Source: Streptomyces sp. PH10-H1
Lineage (GTDB): Bacteria > Actinomycetota > Actinomycetes > Streptomycetales > Streptomycetaceae
Length of the DNA: 38,272 bases
Assembly (NCBI RefSeq): GCF_030063355.1
Contig: NZ_JASISZ010000073.1
Location: forward strand, 1 to 38,272
Reading direction: 5' to 3'
In this document: positions 8,085 to 15,618 of the stretch, piece by piece
How positions within the stretch are numbered: the stretch's first letter is position 1
Layout of the letters: each line of letters opens with the position of its first letter
Position numbers and translations under genes: made by a program
Notes under the pieces: generated by a model
The model's database searches: none
What the model was told of the DNA's origin: nothing
The model's input: only the letters and a program-made list of their open reading frames with translations

Positions 8085-8130
8085 GCGCTTCTACGGGCGG
8101 CGGTCCCTGGCCAGCCGCTCGTAGAAGCGC
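8085..8130. terminator. Bidirectional terminator at the chitinase / acetoacetyl-CoA synthetase junction
   Basis: GCGCTTCTACG (8085-8095) pairs perfectly with CGTAGAAGCGC (8120-8130). After one mismatch the stem continues with GCGGC/GCCGC. It begins 22 bases after the chitinase stop and overlaps the last codons of the convergent gene, so part of the stem is coding. Confidence 0.75.
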
Positions 8131-10100
8131 AGCACCTCCATGTCGTCGACGGACCCGGGGTTGACCGCCTTGTCCAGCGTGGTGCCCTGCATCAGGCGCT
8201 TGACGGGGACCTCGATGCGCTTGCCGGTGAGGGTGTGGGGAACACCGGGGACGGCGATGATCTCGTCGGGCACATGGCGCGGGGAGAGCTCACTGCGGAT
8301 CACGGCCTTGATGCGGCCGCGCAGTTCGTCGTCGAGCGTGGCGCCCTCCGCGAGCTGGACGAACAGCGGCATCCAGTAACCGCCGTCCGGCTGCTCGACG
8401 CCGAGGACGAGGGACTCGCGGATCTCCGGGAGGCGTTCGACAGCCTCGTAGATGTCGGCCGATCCCATCCGGACGCCCTGCCGGTTCAGGGTGGAGTCGG
8501 AGCGGCCGTGGATGATCACGGTGCCGCGGGCGGTGATGGTGATCCAGTCGCCGTGCCGCCACACACCCGGGAACATGTCGAAGTAGCTCTCGCGGTAGCG
8601 GACGCCCTCGGGGTCGTTCCAGAACCGCACCGGCATCGACGGCATGGGGTTGGTGACGATCAGCTCGCCGACCTCGTCGATGACGGGCTTGCCGTCCACG
8701 TCCCAGGCCTGCAGGTCGGTGCCGAGCGAAGCCGCCTGCAGCTCCCCGATGTAGACGGGAAGGGTGGGGACACCGCCCGCGAAGCAGCTGCACACATCGG
8801 TGCCGCCGCTGACGGAGGCGATCCAGACGTCCTCCTTGACCTCGTCGTGGATCCAGCGGAAGCCGTCGGGCGGCAGCGGGGAGCCCGTCGAGGCGACGCA
8901 CTTCACCGCCGAGAGATCGAAGTCACGGCCGGGACGGACACCGGCCTTGCGGCAGGCCATGACGTACGCGGCGGAGGTGCCGAAGACGGTGGCCCCGGTC
9001 CGCTCGGCGATCCGCCACTGGGCGCCGGTGTCGGGGTGGCCGGGGCTGCCGTCGTAAAGGACGACGGTGGCGCCGGCCAGCAGACCCGACACCAGGAAGT
9101 TCCACATCATCCAGCCCGTGGAGGTGTACCAGAAGAAGCGGTCACCCGGGCCCAGATCCATGTGCAGACCGGTCTGCTTGAGGTGCTCGAGCAGGATGCC
9201 GCCCTGCGACTGCACGATGGCCTTGGGCAGGCCGGTGGTGCCCGAGGAGTACAGCACCCACAGCGGATGGTCGAAGGGCACCTGCGCGTAGCGGGGTTCC
9301 GTGTCGTCGGAGACGACGGTGTCCCAGTCCAGCGCACCGTCGGGCGCCGGGGTCCCCAGCAGCGGGATGTGGATGACGGCGCGCAGTGAGGGCAGCTCGG
9401 CACGCAGTTCGGCGACGCTCTGCGTCCGGTCGTGCTCCTTGCCTCCGTAGCGGTAGCCGTCGACCGCGAACAGGACGACGGGCTCGACCTGCTGGAAGCG
9501 GTCCAGGACGCTGCGGGCGCCGAAGTCCGGGGCACAGGAGGTCCATACCCCGCCCACGGCGGCGGTGGCGAGCAGCGCGACGACGGCCTGCGGGATGTTG
9601 GGCAGATAGCCGCTGACCCGGTCGCCGGGGGTGACGCCGAGGCCGCGGAGCCGGCCGGCGACGGAGGCGACCTGGCGGCTCAGCTCGGCCCAGCTGGTCC
9701 CGACGGGTTCGGAGCGTTCGTCGAGGTGGATGAGGGCGGGGGCGTCGGCGCGCTCCGGGTCCAGGGCGGCGCGCAGCGCGTGCTCGGCGTAGTTGAGGGC
9801 CGAGCCGGTGAACCACTGGGCGCCCGGCATGGACGCGTCGGCGAGTACGGCCTCGTAGGCGGTGGAGAAGCGCACCTCGAACCAGTCGGCGACGGCCCCC
9901 CAGAACGTCGCGGACTCCCGGACCGACCAGGCGTGCAGTGCCTGGTAGCTCGCGATCGGGTCCGCCGGATCGCCGGCCGGGGCCCCGCGGTGCTCGGCGG
10001 CCCAGGCCTGGAAGCGGGTGATCCGCGCTCCGGCGACACGGTCGGGGCCGGGGGTCCACAGGGGCTCCGGGGCGTGGGCGGGCTCGGTCGTGGTGCTCAT
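8091..10100 (-). CDS. Acetoacetyl-CoA synthetase (acetoacetate-CoA ligase)
   Basis: 669-residue cytosolic enzyme of the acyl-adenylating superfamily that converts acetoacetate, ATP and CoA to acetoacetyl-CoA, feeding ketone-body use or polyketide and PHB precursors. Visible marks: N-terminal acetyl-CoA-synthetase-like cap with ITRFQAWAAEHRG and SALNYAEHALR, the phosphate loop LYSSGTTGLPKAIVQSQGG (about 281-299), the adenine-site region VASTGSPLPPDGF, WRHGDW, GRSDSTLNRQGVRMG, and the C-terminal catalytic lysine in LTGKRIEVPVK (about 626). Length fits AacS, about 650-660. ATG 10100 is preferred, with GGGAG 8 bases upstream; the longer open frame lacks conserved sequence. It is divergent from the GH31 gene, with no obvious functional link. 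Confidence 0.92.
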   Translation of the reverse strand: MSTTTEPAHAPEPLWTPGPDRVAGARITRFQAWAAEHRGAPAGDPADPIASYQALHAWSVRESATFWGAVADWFEVRFSTAYEAVLADASMPGAQWFTGSALNYAEHALRAALDPERADAPALIHLDERSEPVGTSWAELSRQVASVAGRLRGLGVTPGDRVSGYLPNIPQAVVALLATAAVGGVWTSCAPDFGARSVLDRFQQVEPVVLFAVDGYRYGGKEHDRTQSVAELRAELPSLRAVIHIPLLGTPAPDGALDWDTVVSDDTEPRYAQVPFDHPLWVLYSSGTTGLPKAIVQSQGGILLEHLKQTGLHMDLGPGDRFFWYTSTGWMMWNFLVSGLLAGATVVLYDGSPGHPDTGAQWRIAERTGATVFGTSAAYVMACRKAGVRPGRDFDLSAVKCVASTGSPLPPDGFRWIHDEVKEDVWIASVSGGTDVCSCFAGGVPTLPVYIGELQAASLGTDLQAWDVDGKPVIDEVGELIVTNPMPSMPVRFWNDPEGVRYRESYFDMFPGVWRHGDWITITARGTVIIHGRSDSTLNRQGVRMGSADIYEAVERLPEIRESLVLGVEQPDGGYWMPLFVQLAEGATLDDELRGRIKAVIRSELSPRHVPDEIIAVPGVPHTLTGKRIEVPVKRLMQGTTLDKAVNPGSVDDMEVLRFYERLARDRRP

Positions 10101-10322
10101 GGGGCGGCTCCCGGACGGTACGGCGTCGTCGCTTTGTGTGCGGCTGGACCCTGCGCGGGCGGAATGTCCTACGGCAGGGCTGGGCAGGACGATGCCATGT
10201 GATCGTCTCCGGCGCCAGGGCGGGACCCCCACAACGGGGAATGCCGCGATGTGCTTCGCCTACAGGTGAACGCTGGCTGAACGGGCGGTAAGGCGGCCGG
10301 GAGCAGTGGAAGGGTAAGCACT
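10101..10322. promoter_or_regulatory. Divergent intergenic region, acetoacetyl-CoA synthetase / GH31
   Basis: 222 bases between two divergent starts. It must hold both promoters, but I see no convincing -35/-10 pair and no long palindrome. The GH31 ribosome site GGAAGGG is at 10308-10314. No small gene is supported here. Confidence 0.4.
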
Positions 10323-12674
10323 ATGGATGCTGGGGACCTGGTGCGGTCGGTACGGATGGTGGGGTCCGCGAACGGTCTGCGGACGGTGCGGTCCGCGTGG
10401 CGCCGGCAGCGGACCGATGCGCGGGACCTGCCGCGGCGGGGTGCGGAACGGGCCCGGGTGCCCGGTCCCGCGCAGAGCGTGGAGCCGATGCCGGGCGGCG
10501 GGGTGGTGCGGTTCGCGCGCTCGTCGCTGCGGGTGCGGGTCGCGGTGGGCGGCGCGGTGTTCTGCGGCTGGGAAGGGGCGGAACCGGAGCCCTCGTACGC
10601 GCTGGCGGCCGGCTGCCCCGCGGTGGACGCGCGGGTCGAGCTGGAGCTGGACAAGGACGGCTGGCGGGTGGTGTCGGAGCGCGTCACGGTGCTGGTGTCG
10701 CGCCATGGCGCCGTGGAGTTCCGTACCCCCGGCGGTGTGCTGCTGCGGCGGGACCTGCCGCCCCGCTGGTGGGATCCGGCGGGCCGGGAACCGGGCGACG
10801 GCACGCGCTGGGTGCAGCGCTCGGAGACCGCCGCGGACGCGTGCGTGTTCGGCCTGGGCGGCCGGGCGGGCGGGCCCCGGCTCCGGGAGGGCTCGTACCG
10901 GCTGTGGAACACCGACCCGGGCGGTTCCTTCGAACCGGGCGACGACCCGCTGTACATCACCATGCCGGTGCAGCTGGTGGTCGCGGACGCGAGCTGCCAT
11001 CTGGTCTTCCACGACAACACATGGGACGGACAGGTGACGCTGCGGGAGGGCGAGGAGGGCGCGGGCTCCGGGCACGACCGGCCCGGTGGCTGCGAGCTGC
11101 GGATCGACGGCGGACCGCTGCGCTACTGGGTGCTGACCGGCACCCCGGCCCGGATCCTGGCGGGCTGGACGGCGCTGACCGGCCGGCCCGCGCTGCCGCC
11201 GCGTTGGGCGCTGGGCTACCAGCACTCGCGGTGGGGCTTCGGAGACGAGCGGGAGGTCCGCAGGGTCGCGGCCGGGTTCCGGGAGCGCGATCTGCCGTTG
11301 TCGGCACTGCATCTGGACATCGACCACTACGACGGGCACCGGGTGTTCACCGTGGACCGGGAGCGGTTCCCCGATCTGCCGGGGCTCGCCGCGGATCTGC
11401 GGCGTGACGGGGTGCGGCTGGTGTCGATCATCGATCCCGCGGTGAAGGCGGAACCGGGCAACGCGGTCTACGACAGCGGGACGGCGGCCGGGGCGTTCGT
11501 CCGCGACACCCGGGGCCGGGAGGTGCGCGGCGTGGTGTGGCCGGGCGAGGCGGTCTACCCGGACTTCACCGATCCGCGAGCCCGCAAGTGGTGGGGCGGG
11601 CTGTACGCGGAGCGGCTGGCGCAGGGCTTCGCCGGGGTGTGGCACGACATGAACGAGCCGGTGTCCTTCACCGCGTTCGGCGAGCCGACCCTGCCGCGCT
11701 CGGCCCGGCACGCCCTGGAGGGCCGGGGCGGCGACCATCGCGAGGCCCACAACGTCTACGGGCTGGCGATGGCCCGGGCCGGATACGAGGGACTGCGGGA
11801 ACTGGCGCCGGACGCCCGCCCGTTCCTCTTCTCGCGCTCCGGCTGGGCGGGGATGCAGCGGTACGGCGGGACGTGGTCGGGGGATGTGGCCACCGGCTGG
11901 GCCGGACTGCGCGCCTCGCTCTCGCTGGTGCTCGGACTGGGACTGTGCGGGGTGCCGTACTCCGGCCCCGACGTCGGCGGCTTTACCGGCTCGCCCTCGC
12001 CCGAGCTGTATCTGCGGTGGTTCCAGCTGGGCGCCTATCTGCCGTTCTTCCGCACCCATTCGGCGATCACGGCGGGCCGGCGCGAGCCGTGGGAGTTCGG
12101 GCCGCAGGTGGCGGAGTACGCGGCCGACGCGCTGCACGAACGGCAGCGGCTGCTGCCCTACTTCGACACACTCGCCCATCTGGCGCGGCGTACCGGAGCG
12201 CCGTACGTACGGCCGCTGTGGTGGAACGACCCGGAGGACCGCAAGCTGCGCGGCTGCGGGGACGCCTTCCTGCTGGGGGACGCGCTGCTGGTGGCACCGG
12301 TCCTGGAGCGCGGATCGGTCACCCGGGCGGTCCGGCTGCCGCGCGGCCGCTGGTACGACACGGCGACCGGTGCCGCGCACGAAGGCCCGGGCCAAATCCT
12401 GGTCGACGCGCCGCTCGGGCGGACCGTGGTACTGGCGCGGGCCGGCGCCGTACTGCCGGTGACGGGCGCGGACGGCGCCGTGGAACTGGAGGCGTGGGCG
12501 CCGGCGGCGGGGCGCACCGGCGGCGGGATCGTGTTCACCGATGACGGGGACGGCTGGGCGGAGCCGCGGGTCGAGCGTTTCACCACCCGGCTGGCGGACG
12601 GGCAGGTGGTGGTGGAGCGCGACGGCGGGGGCGAGGTGGGCTACCGGGTGCGGGTACGGGGGCTGTCGGAGTGA
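10323..12674 (+). CDS. Glycoside hydrolase family 31 (alpha-glucosidase/alpha-xylosidase type)
   Basis: 783 residues; hydrolyses alpha-linked sugars from non-reducing ends. An N-terminal beta-sandwich (to about residue 270, with FGLGGRAGGPRLREGSYRLWNTDPGG) precedes a (beta/alpha)8 barrel. The nucleophile is Asp442 in GVWHDMNEP and the acid/base is Asp521 in TWSGDVATGW; GGFTGSPSPELYLRWFQLGAYLPFFRTHS and the C-terminal beta domains follow. No signal peptide is visible, so it should act on imported malto- or isomalto-oligosaccharides. The first 50 residues are Arg-rich and variable. ATG 10323 has GGAAGGG 8 bases upstream. No transporter or regulator is adjacent, so the natural substrate is open. 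Confidence 0.9.
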   Translation: MDAGDLVRSVRMVGSANGLRTVRSAWRRQRTDARDLPRRGAERARVPGPAQSVEPMPGGGVVRFARSSLRVRVAVGGAVFCGWEGAEPEPSYALAAGCPAVDARVELELDKDGWRVVSERVTVLVSRHGAVEFRTPGGVLLRRDLPPRWWDPAGREPGDGTRWVQRSETAADACVFGLGGRAGGPRLREGSYRLWNTDPGGSFEPGDDPLYITMPVQLVVADASCHLVFHDNTWDGQVTLREGEEGAGSGHDRPGGCELRIDGGPLRYWVLTGTPARILAGWTALTGRPALPPRWALGYQHSRWGFGDEREVRRVAAGFRERDLPLSALHLDIDHYDGHRVFTVDRERFPDLPGLAADLRRDGVRLVSIIDPAVKAEPGNAVYDSGTAAGAFVRDTRGREVRGVVWPGEAVYPDFTDPRARKWWGGLYAERLAQGFAGVWHDMNEPVSFTAFGEPTLPRSARHALEGRGGDHREAHNVYGLAMARAGYEGLRELAPDARPFLFSRSGWAGMQRYGGTWSGDVATGWAGLRASLSLVLGLGLCGVPYSGPDVGGFTGSPSPELYLRWFQLGAYLPFFRTHSAITAGRREPWEFGPQVAEYAADALHERQRLLPYFDTLAHLARRTGAPYVRPLWWNDPEDRKLRGCGDAFLLGDALLVAPVLERGSVTRAVRLPRGRWYDTATGAAHEGPGQILVDAPLGRTVVLARAGAVLPVTGADGAVELEAWAPAAGRTGGGIVFTDDGDGWAEPRVERFTTRLADGQVVVERDGGGEVGYRVRVRGLSE

Positions 12675-12707
12675 CGGTCCCCTACCCCGGCCCGGCGGCC
12701 CACGTCC

Positions 12708-13301
12708 TCAACAGGCGTGCGGGTCCGTGCGGTTCGCCCGGCTCAGCGGGCCCCGTGCCGCGCCTCGTGCCGCGCCTCGTATCCGCGCCTCGTATCCGCC
12801 GCCGAACCAGCGCCGGACCGCCAGGGTGTGCAGCGGGAACGCCAACTCGGCCGGGGCGTCCAGTACGTCCCAGCCCTCGGTCTCGTCGGTGGACACCGAC
12901 GCCGGCAGCTCTGCGGCGTGCCGCGCGGGCAGCAGCCCGAAAACGAGCAGATAGCCGCCCTGCTCATCGGTGAGGACGTCGGCGAGCGTGACGTCCGCCG
13001 CGGCGGCCACGATGCCGGTCTCCTCGGCGAGTTCCCTGATCACGGCCTGCTCCCAGCTCTCACCGTGGTCGATGAATCCGCCCGGGAGGGCGAGCAGTCC
13101 GCGCCCGGGCTCGATGGTGCGCCGGATGACGGCGAGCCCGGTGCCCGACTCCCGGCGGACGGGGAGCAGGGCGACGGCGACCGGCAGCGGATTGCGGTAG
13201 GCGGTCGCACCGCAGGCGGCGCAGGTGCGCGGCCAGCCTGCGGCGGGGCCGAACGCCGTTCCGCAGGAGGTGCAGTGGGAATCCTTCTCGCGACGTGGCA
13301 C
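12708..13301 (-). CDS. NUDIX hydrolase with N-terminal zinc ribbon
   Basis: 197-residue cytosolic pyrophosphohydrolase. Residues 10-30 hold a four-cysteine ribbon (Cys10, Cys13, Cys27, Cys30), as in NudC-like NADH pyrophosphatases and small ADP-ribose-type enzymes. The NUDIX box at 75-97 fits GX5EX7REUXEEXGU without exception (GFIDHGESWEQAVIRELAEETG). Substrate not predictable; NADH, ADP-ribose or a damaged nucleotide are candidates. GTG 13301 starts directly before the ribbon; GTG 13322, 7 codons upstream with a better GGAG, is a real alternative. The C-terminus consists of Gly/Ala/Arg repeats from a tandem DNA repeat. Convergent with the GH31 gene (33-base gap) and divergent from the dipeptidase. 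Confidence 0.85.
   Translation of the reverse strand: MPRREKDSHCTSCGTAFGPAAGWPRTCAACGATAYRNPLPVAVALLPVRRESGTGLAVIRRTIEPGRGLLALPGGFIDHGESWEQAVIRELAEETGIVAAAADVTLADVLTDEQGGYLLVFGLLPARHAAELPASVSTDETEGWDVLDAPAELAFPLHTLAVRRWFGGGYEARIRGAARGAARGPLSRANRTDPHAC
12755..12800. repeat. Tandem 12-bp repeat at the 3' end of the NUDIX gene
   Basis: GTGCCGCGCCTC at 12755-12766 and 12767-12778, then a 13-base variant GTATCCGCGCCTC (12779-12791) and a partial copy to 12800. Units of 12 keep frame, while the 13-base unit changes it, so copy changes rewrite the C-terminal tail. Confidence 0.8.
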
Positions 13302-13342
13302 GCCGGGACTGTATCCGACCACTCCGCCCCCAGCGCGCCCAG

Positions 13343-13372
13343 GTGACCTGGTGACCTGGTGACCTGGTGACC
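13343..13372. repeat. Octamer direct repeat in divergent promoter region
   Basis: GTGACCTG repeated head to tail 3.75 times (13343-13350, 13351-13358, 13359-13366, then GTGACC). It lies between the NUDIX and dipeptidase starts. An 8-base period is not one DNA turn, so it may be slipped-strand repeat DNA rather than a classical operator. Confidence 0.85.
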
Positions 13373-13412
13373 GCCATCCGCGTATGACATCCACCCGACA
13401 AACGGAGGCCCC

Positions 13413-14168
13413 GTGCCGAGACTCGCGACCATGATCCGTACGCTCACCGTGTCCGTCGTGACCCTGATCGCCGTCACCGCCGGTACCACCACCGCGCCGG
13501 CGCAGGCGCCGGCCAGGTCCGGGCCCAAGGCGCCCCCGGAGTTCGTGGCCCTGCGCGATATCGACCCGACGATCATCCAGGAGATCCGCTACTTCACTCC
13601 GCACAATTTCGTCGGGGTGCCCATCGACGGCTACCGGCAGCCCATCTGCCTGCTCACCCGGCCGGCCGCCGAGGCCCTGCACGCGGCGCAGCGGAAACTG
13701 CTGCGCCGCGGCTACTCGCTCAAGGTGTACGACTGCTACCGGCCGCAGCGCGCCGTCGACCACTTCGTGGCGTGGGCGAAGGATCTCGACGACCAGCGGA
13801 TGAAGAGCGAGTTCTATCCCCATGTCGATAAGTCGCGGCTGTTCGAGGACGGTTACATCGCGGAGAAGTCCGGACACAGCCGGGGCAGCACCATGGACCT
13901 GACCATCGTGCGGCTGTCGGGCGGGAGCGTCGACATGGGCACTCCGTTCGACTACTTCGACACGCTCTCCCACACTCTGGACCCGCGGATCCAGGGCGAG
14001 CAGCGGAAGAACCGGCTGTTCCTCAAGGGCACCCTCGAAGGGCTGGGCTTCGTCAACCTCGCCGAGGAGTGGTGGCACTACACATACACGCCGGAGCTCT
14101 TCCCCGGCACGTACTTCGACTTCCCGGTCTCCCGGAGGTCCTTGACGTCCGCACACGTCGGCCCGTAG
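13413..14168 (+). CDS. Secreted D-Ala-D-Ala dipeptidase (VanX/DdpX-like, peptidase M15D)
   Basis: 251-residue zinc dipeptidase exported to the cell surface. It has an N-terminal signal sequence (hydrophobic core about 8-24). Residues 41-240 carry the VanX layout: YDCYRP with Arg110, the zinc motif SGHSRGSTMD with His155 and Asp162, and EEWWHY with catalytic Glu219 and zinc ligand His222. VanX enzymes cut D-Ala-D-Ala. Export and the absence of vanH/vanA nearby argue against cytosolic vancomycin resistance and for peptidoglycan salvage or turnover. GTG 13413 has GGAGG just upstream; ATG 13431 would also leave a signal peptide. The last 91 bases overlap the convergent PurA-like gene, whose antisense passes through the EEWWHY codons. 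Confidence 0.88.
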   Translation: MPRLATMIRTLTVSVVTLIAVTAGTTTAPAQAPARSGPKAPPEFVALRDIDPTIIQEIRYFTPHNFVGVPIDGYRQPICLLTRPAAEALHAAQRKLLRRGYSLKVYDCYRPQRAVDHFVAWAKDLDDQRMKSEFYPHVDKSRLFEDGYIAEKSGHSRGSTMDLTIVRLSGGSVDMGTPFDYFDTLSHTLDPRIQGEQRKNRLFLKGTLEGLGFVNLAEEWWHYTYTPELFPGTYFDFPVSRRSLTSAHVGP

Positions 14169-15403
14169 GACTCCAGGACGACGGGCGCGGACAGCGCCTC
14201 GCCGACGGCATCCGACCACGCGGCCGGGTCGGGGCCGGGCGTGTCCCAGACGGCCGGCCTGGCCGCCGCCAGGGCGGCGGTCAGTTCGGCCCGGCGCACG
14301 AGATCACCCGGCGGGACGGACGGGCCGGCCGGGAGGCGTTCGACGAGCCGGCCGTCCATCCCGTAGGCGCGGGCGATGCGCAGTCCCGGGCAGCGGGCGG
14401 GCGCGTCGAGGTGGGTGACCGCCAGCGCGTCCACTCCCCCGCAGACCTCGGCGGCGTAGGCGTGCGCCACCGCGTCGAAGTGGCCGGTGCGGAAGGCTCC
14501 TTGCCAGCGGCCGTGGCCGTTGTGCGGTTCTGGCAGTTCGCGGGCCAGTTCCGGGTCCTCGGTGACCAGCGGGCCGGGTCCGTGCCGAGTGGTGTAGGTA
14601 CGGACGACGCCGAGCCGGAGCGCCGCGCCCGCGCCGCCCGCGCTGTTCGCCTCGGCCAGCAGCGTCTCGGCGTTGGCGAAGGTGGTGGTCGACCAGGTGG
14701 TGTAGGGGTGGAAGCCGTGCCATTCGTCGAGCAGGACGCCCTGCGCGCCCTCGAAGACGACCGGCCCTTCGGCCAGCAGCCTCGCGAGGTGCCCGTCGTC
14801 GGTGAGGGTCACCGAGCGCGCGAAGGCCGCGAAGGCTTCCGCGCAGTGCTCGACGGGCGGGGCCGGCAGCCGCCCCAGTTCGTCGGACAATCGGTCGCGC
14901 AGCAGGGCGAGTTTGCGCAGCAGGCGGGGGCGGGACGTGCAGTCGCCCACCCGGGGCGCGTCCTCGGGGTGGGTGAGCGCGTAGGCCGCGGTCTCGCCGA
15001 TGCCCATGCCGCAGGAGCCGTGCCGGGACCCGCCGCGGGCCTGTTCACGCAGTCGGTTGGCGGCCGCGTGGTATGGGGTGGTGAGCGCGGCGTGCCGGTC
15101 GACGGTGAACAGCGCGAGCGGGTCGGGGATGCCGAGTGCGGCCAGATGGTCCGCCTCGGCGGCCAGCGCGAGCGGGTCGACGAGCATGAAGCGGGACAGG
15201 TGGGTGGGCGTCCCGTGCAGGGTGCCGGAGCCGAACTGGGCGAAGGTGTGGTGGCGTCCGTCGGGCGTGACGACGTTGTGCGCGGCCTGGGCGCCGCCGT
15301 TGAAGCGGACCACCGCGCGGACCGGCTCCGCCGAGCAGAGCCGGTCCACGACGACGCCCTTGCCGGCGTCGCCGTACCCGAGATCGACGACGATGGTGTG
15401 CAT
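14078..15403 (-). CDS. Divergent adenylosuccinate synthetase paralogue (PurA-like)
   Basis: 441 residues. PurA joins IMP and aspartate using GTP on the way to AMP. Seen here: the P-loop GYGDAGKG with catalytic Asp12 and Lys15 (housekeeping PurA has GDEGKG), the partner His42 in GGAQAAHNVV (PurA has NNAGHTV), EGAQGVLLD, a switch-like loop RTYTTRHGPGP, and VTHLD in place of TKLD. The aspartate-binding loop reads GRWQGAFRTGHFDAV, well away from the usual TGRPRR-GW. I infer a second, specialised ligase rather than the housekeeping enzyme. ATG 15403 has GGAGG upstream. It is the fourth leftward gene after NrtR-like, J-kinase and vWA genes. Its last 30 codons run antisense into the dipeptidase gene and look like an added tail. 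Confidence 0.8.
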   Translation of the reverse strand: MHTIVVDLGYGDAGKGVVVDRLCSAEPVRAVVRFNGGAQAAHNVVTPDGRHHTFAQFGSGTLHGTPTHLSRFMLVDPLALAAEADHLAALGIPDPLALFTVDRHAALTTPYHAAANRLREQARGGSRHGSCGMGIGETAAYALTHPEDAPRVGDCTSRPRLLRKLALLRDRLSDELGRLPAPPVEHCAEAFAAFARSVTLTDDGHLARLLAEGPVVFEGAQGVLLDEWHGFHPYTTWSTTTFANAETLLAEANSAGGAGAALRLGVVRTYTTRHGPGPLVTEDPELARELPEPHNGHGRWQGAFRTGHFDAVAHAYAAEVCGGVDALAVTHLDAPARCPGLRIARAYGMDGRLVERLPAGPSVPPGDLVRRAELTAALAAARPAVWDTPGPDPAAWSDAVGEALSAPVVLESYGPTCADVKDLRETGKSKYVPGKSSGVYV

Positions 15404-15439
15404 GTCCCCTCCGGGGCGGTTCGTTTGGGTCGGGGCGCG

Positions 15440-15482
15440 GTGGGTCGGGTTGCGGGGCGCTGTGGGTCGGGTTGCGGGACGC
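15440..15482. repeat. Two 21-bp direct repeats upstream of the PurA-like gene
   Basis: Copies at 15440-15460 and 15462-15482 match at 20 of 21 positions (core GTGGGTCGGGTTGCGGG), with a period of 22. A degenerate third copy seems to lie just left, near 15426. They lie 37-79 bases upstream of the PurA-like start, within its likely promoter. Confidence 0.8.
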
Positions 15483-15573
15483 GGTCGAAGGGCGGGGTCC
15501 CGCCGGGGTATCTCCTCGGGCGGCGAACGCGCGTGTAGTCGGCCAAGCTGCGGCCGGCTTCGTTCGCCGTCCT

Positions 15574-15588
15574 GCGGGGACACCCCGC
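15574..15588 (-). terminator. Short GC hairpin after the vWA gene
   Basis: GCGGGG-ACA-CCCCGC, a perfect 6-base stem, 30 bases past the vWA stop in the leftward direction and before the repeats upstream of the PurA-like gene. It may partly end the three-gene transcript. There is no U-run, so read-through into the PurA-like gene is possible. Confidence 0.45.
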
Positions 15589-15618
15589 CGTGCCCCCTCC
15601 GGCGCGTCCCGGCTCAGC

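Noticed and set aside
13413..14168. Vancomycin-resistance vanX
   Set aside because: The protein carries a signal peptide, and no vanH, vanA or vanRS gene is nearby; peptidoglycan salvage fits better.
13302..14219. Apparent fusion of a 300-residue protein to the NUDIX hydrolase on the minus strand
   Set aside because: The upstream part is antisense to the VanX-like dipeptidase, which has a signal peptide and full zinc motifs; the zinc ribbon starts at 13301.
14078..15403. PurZ (2-aminoadenylosuccinate synthetase)
   Set aside because: As I recall, PurZ lacks the catalytic Asp of PurA; here Asp12 in GYGDAGKG is kept.
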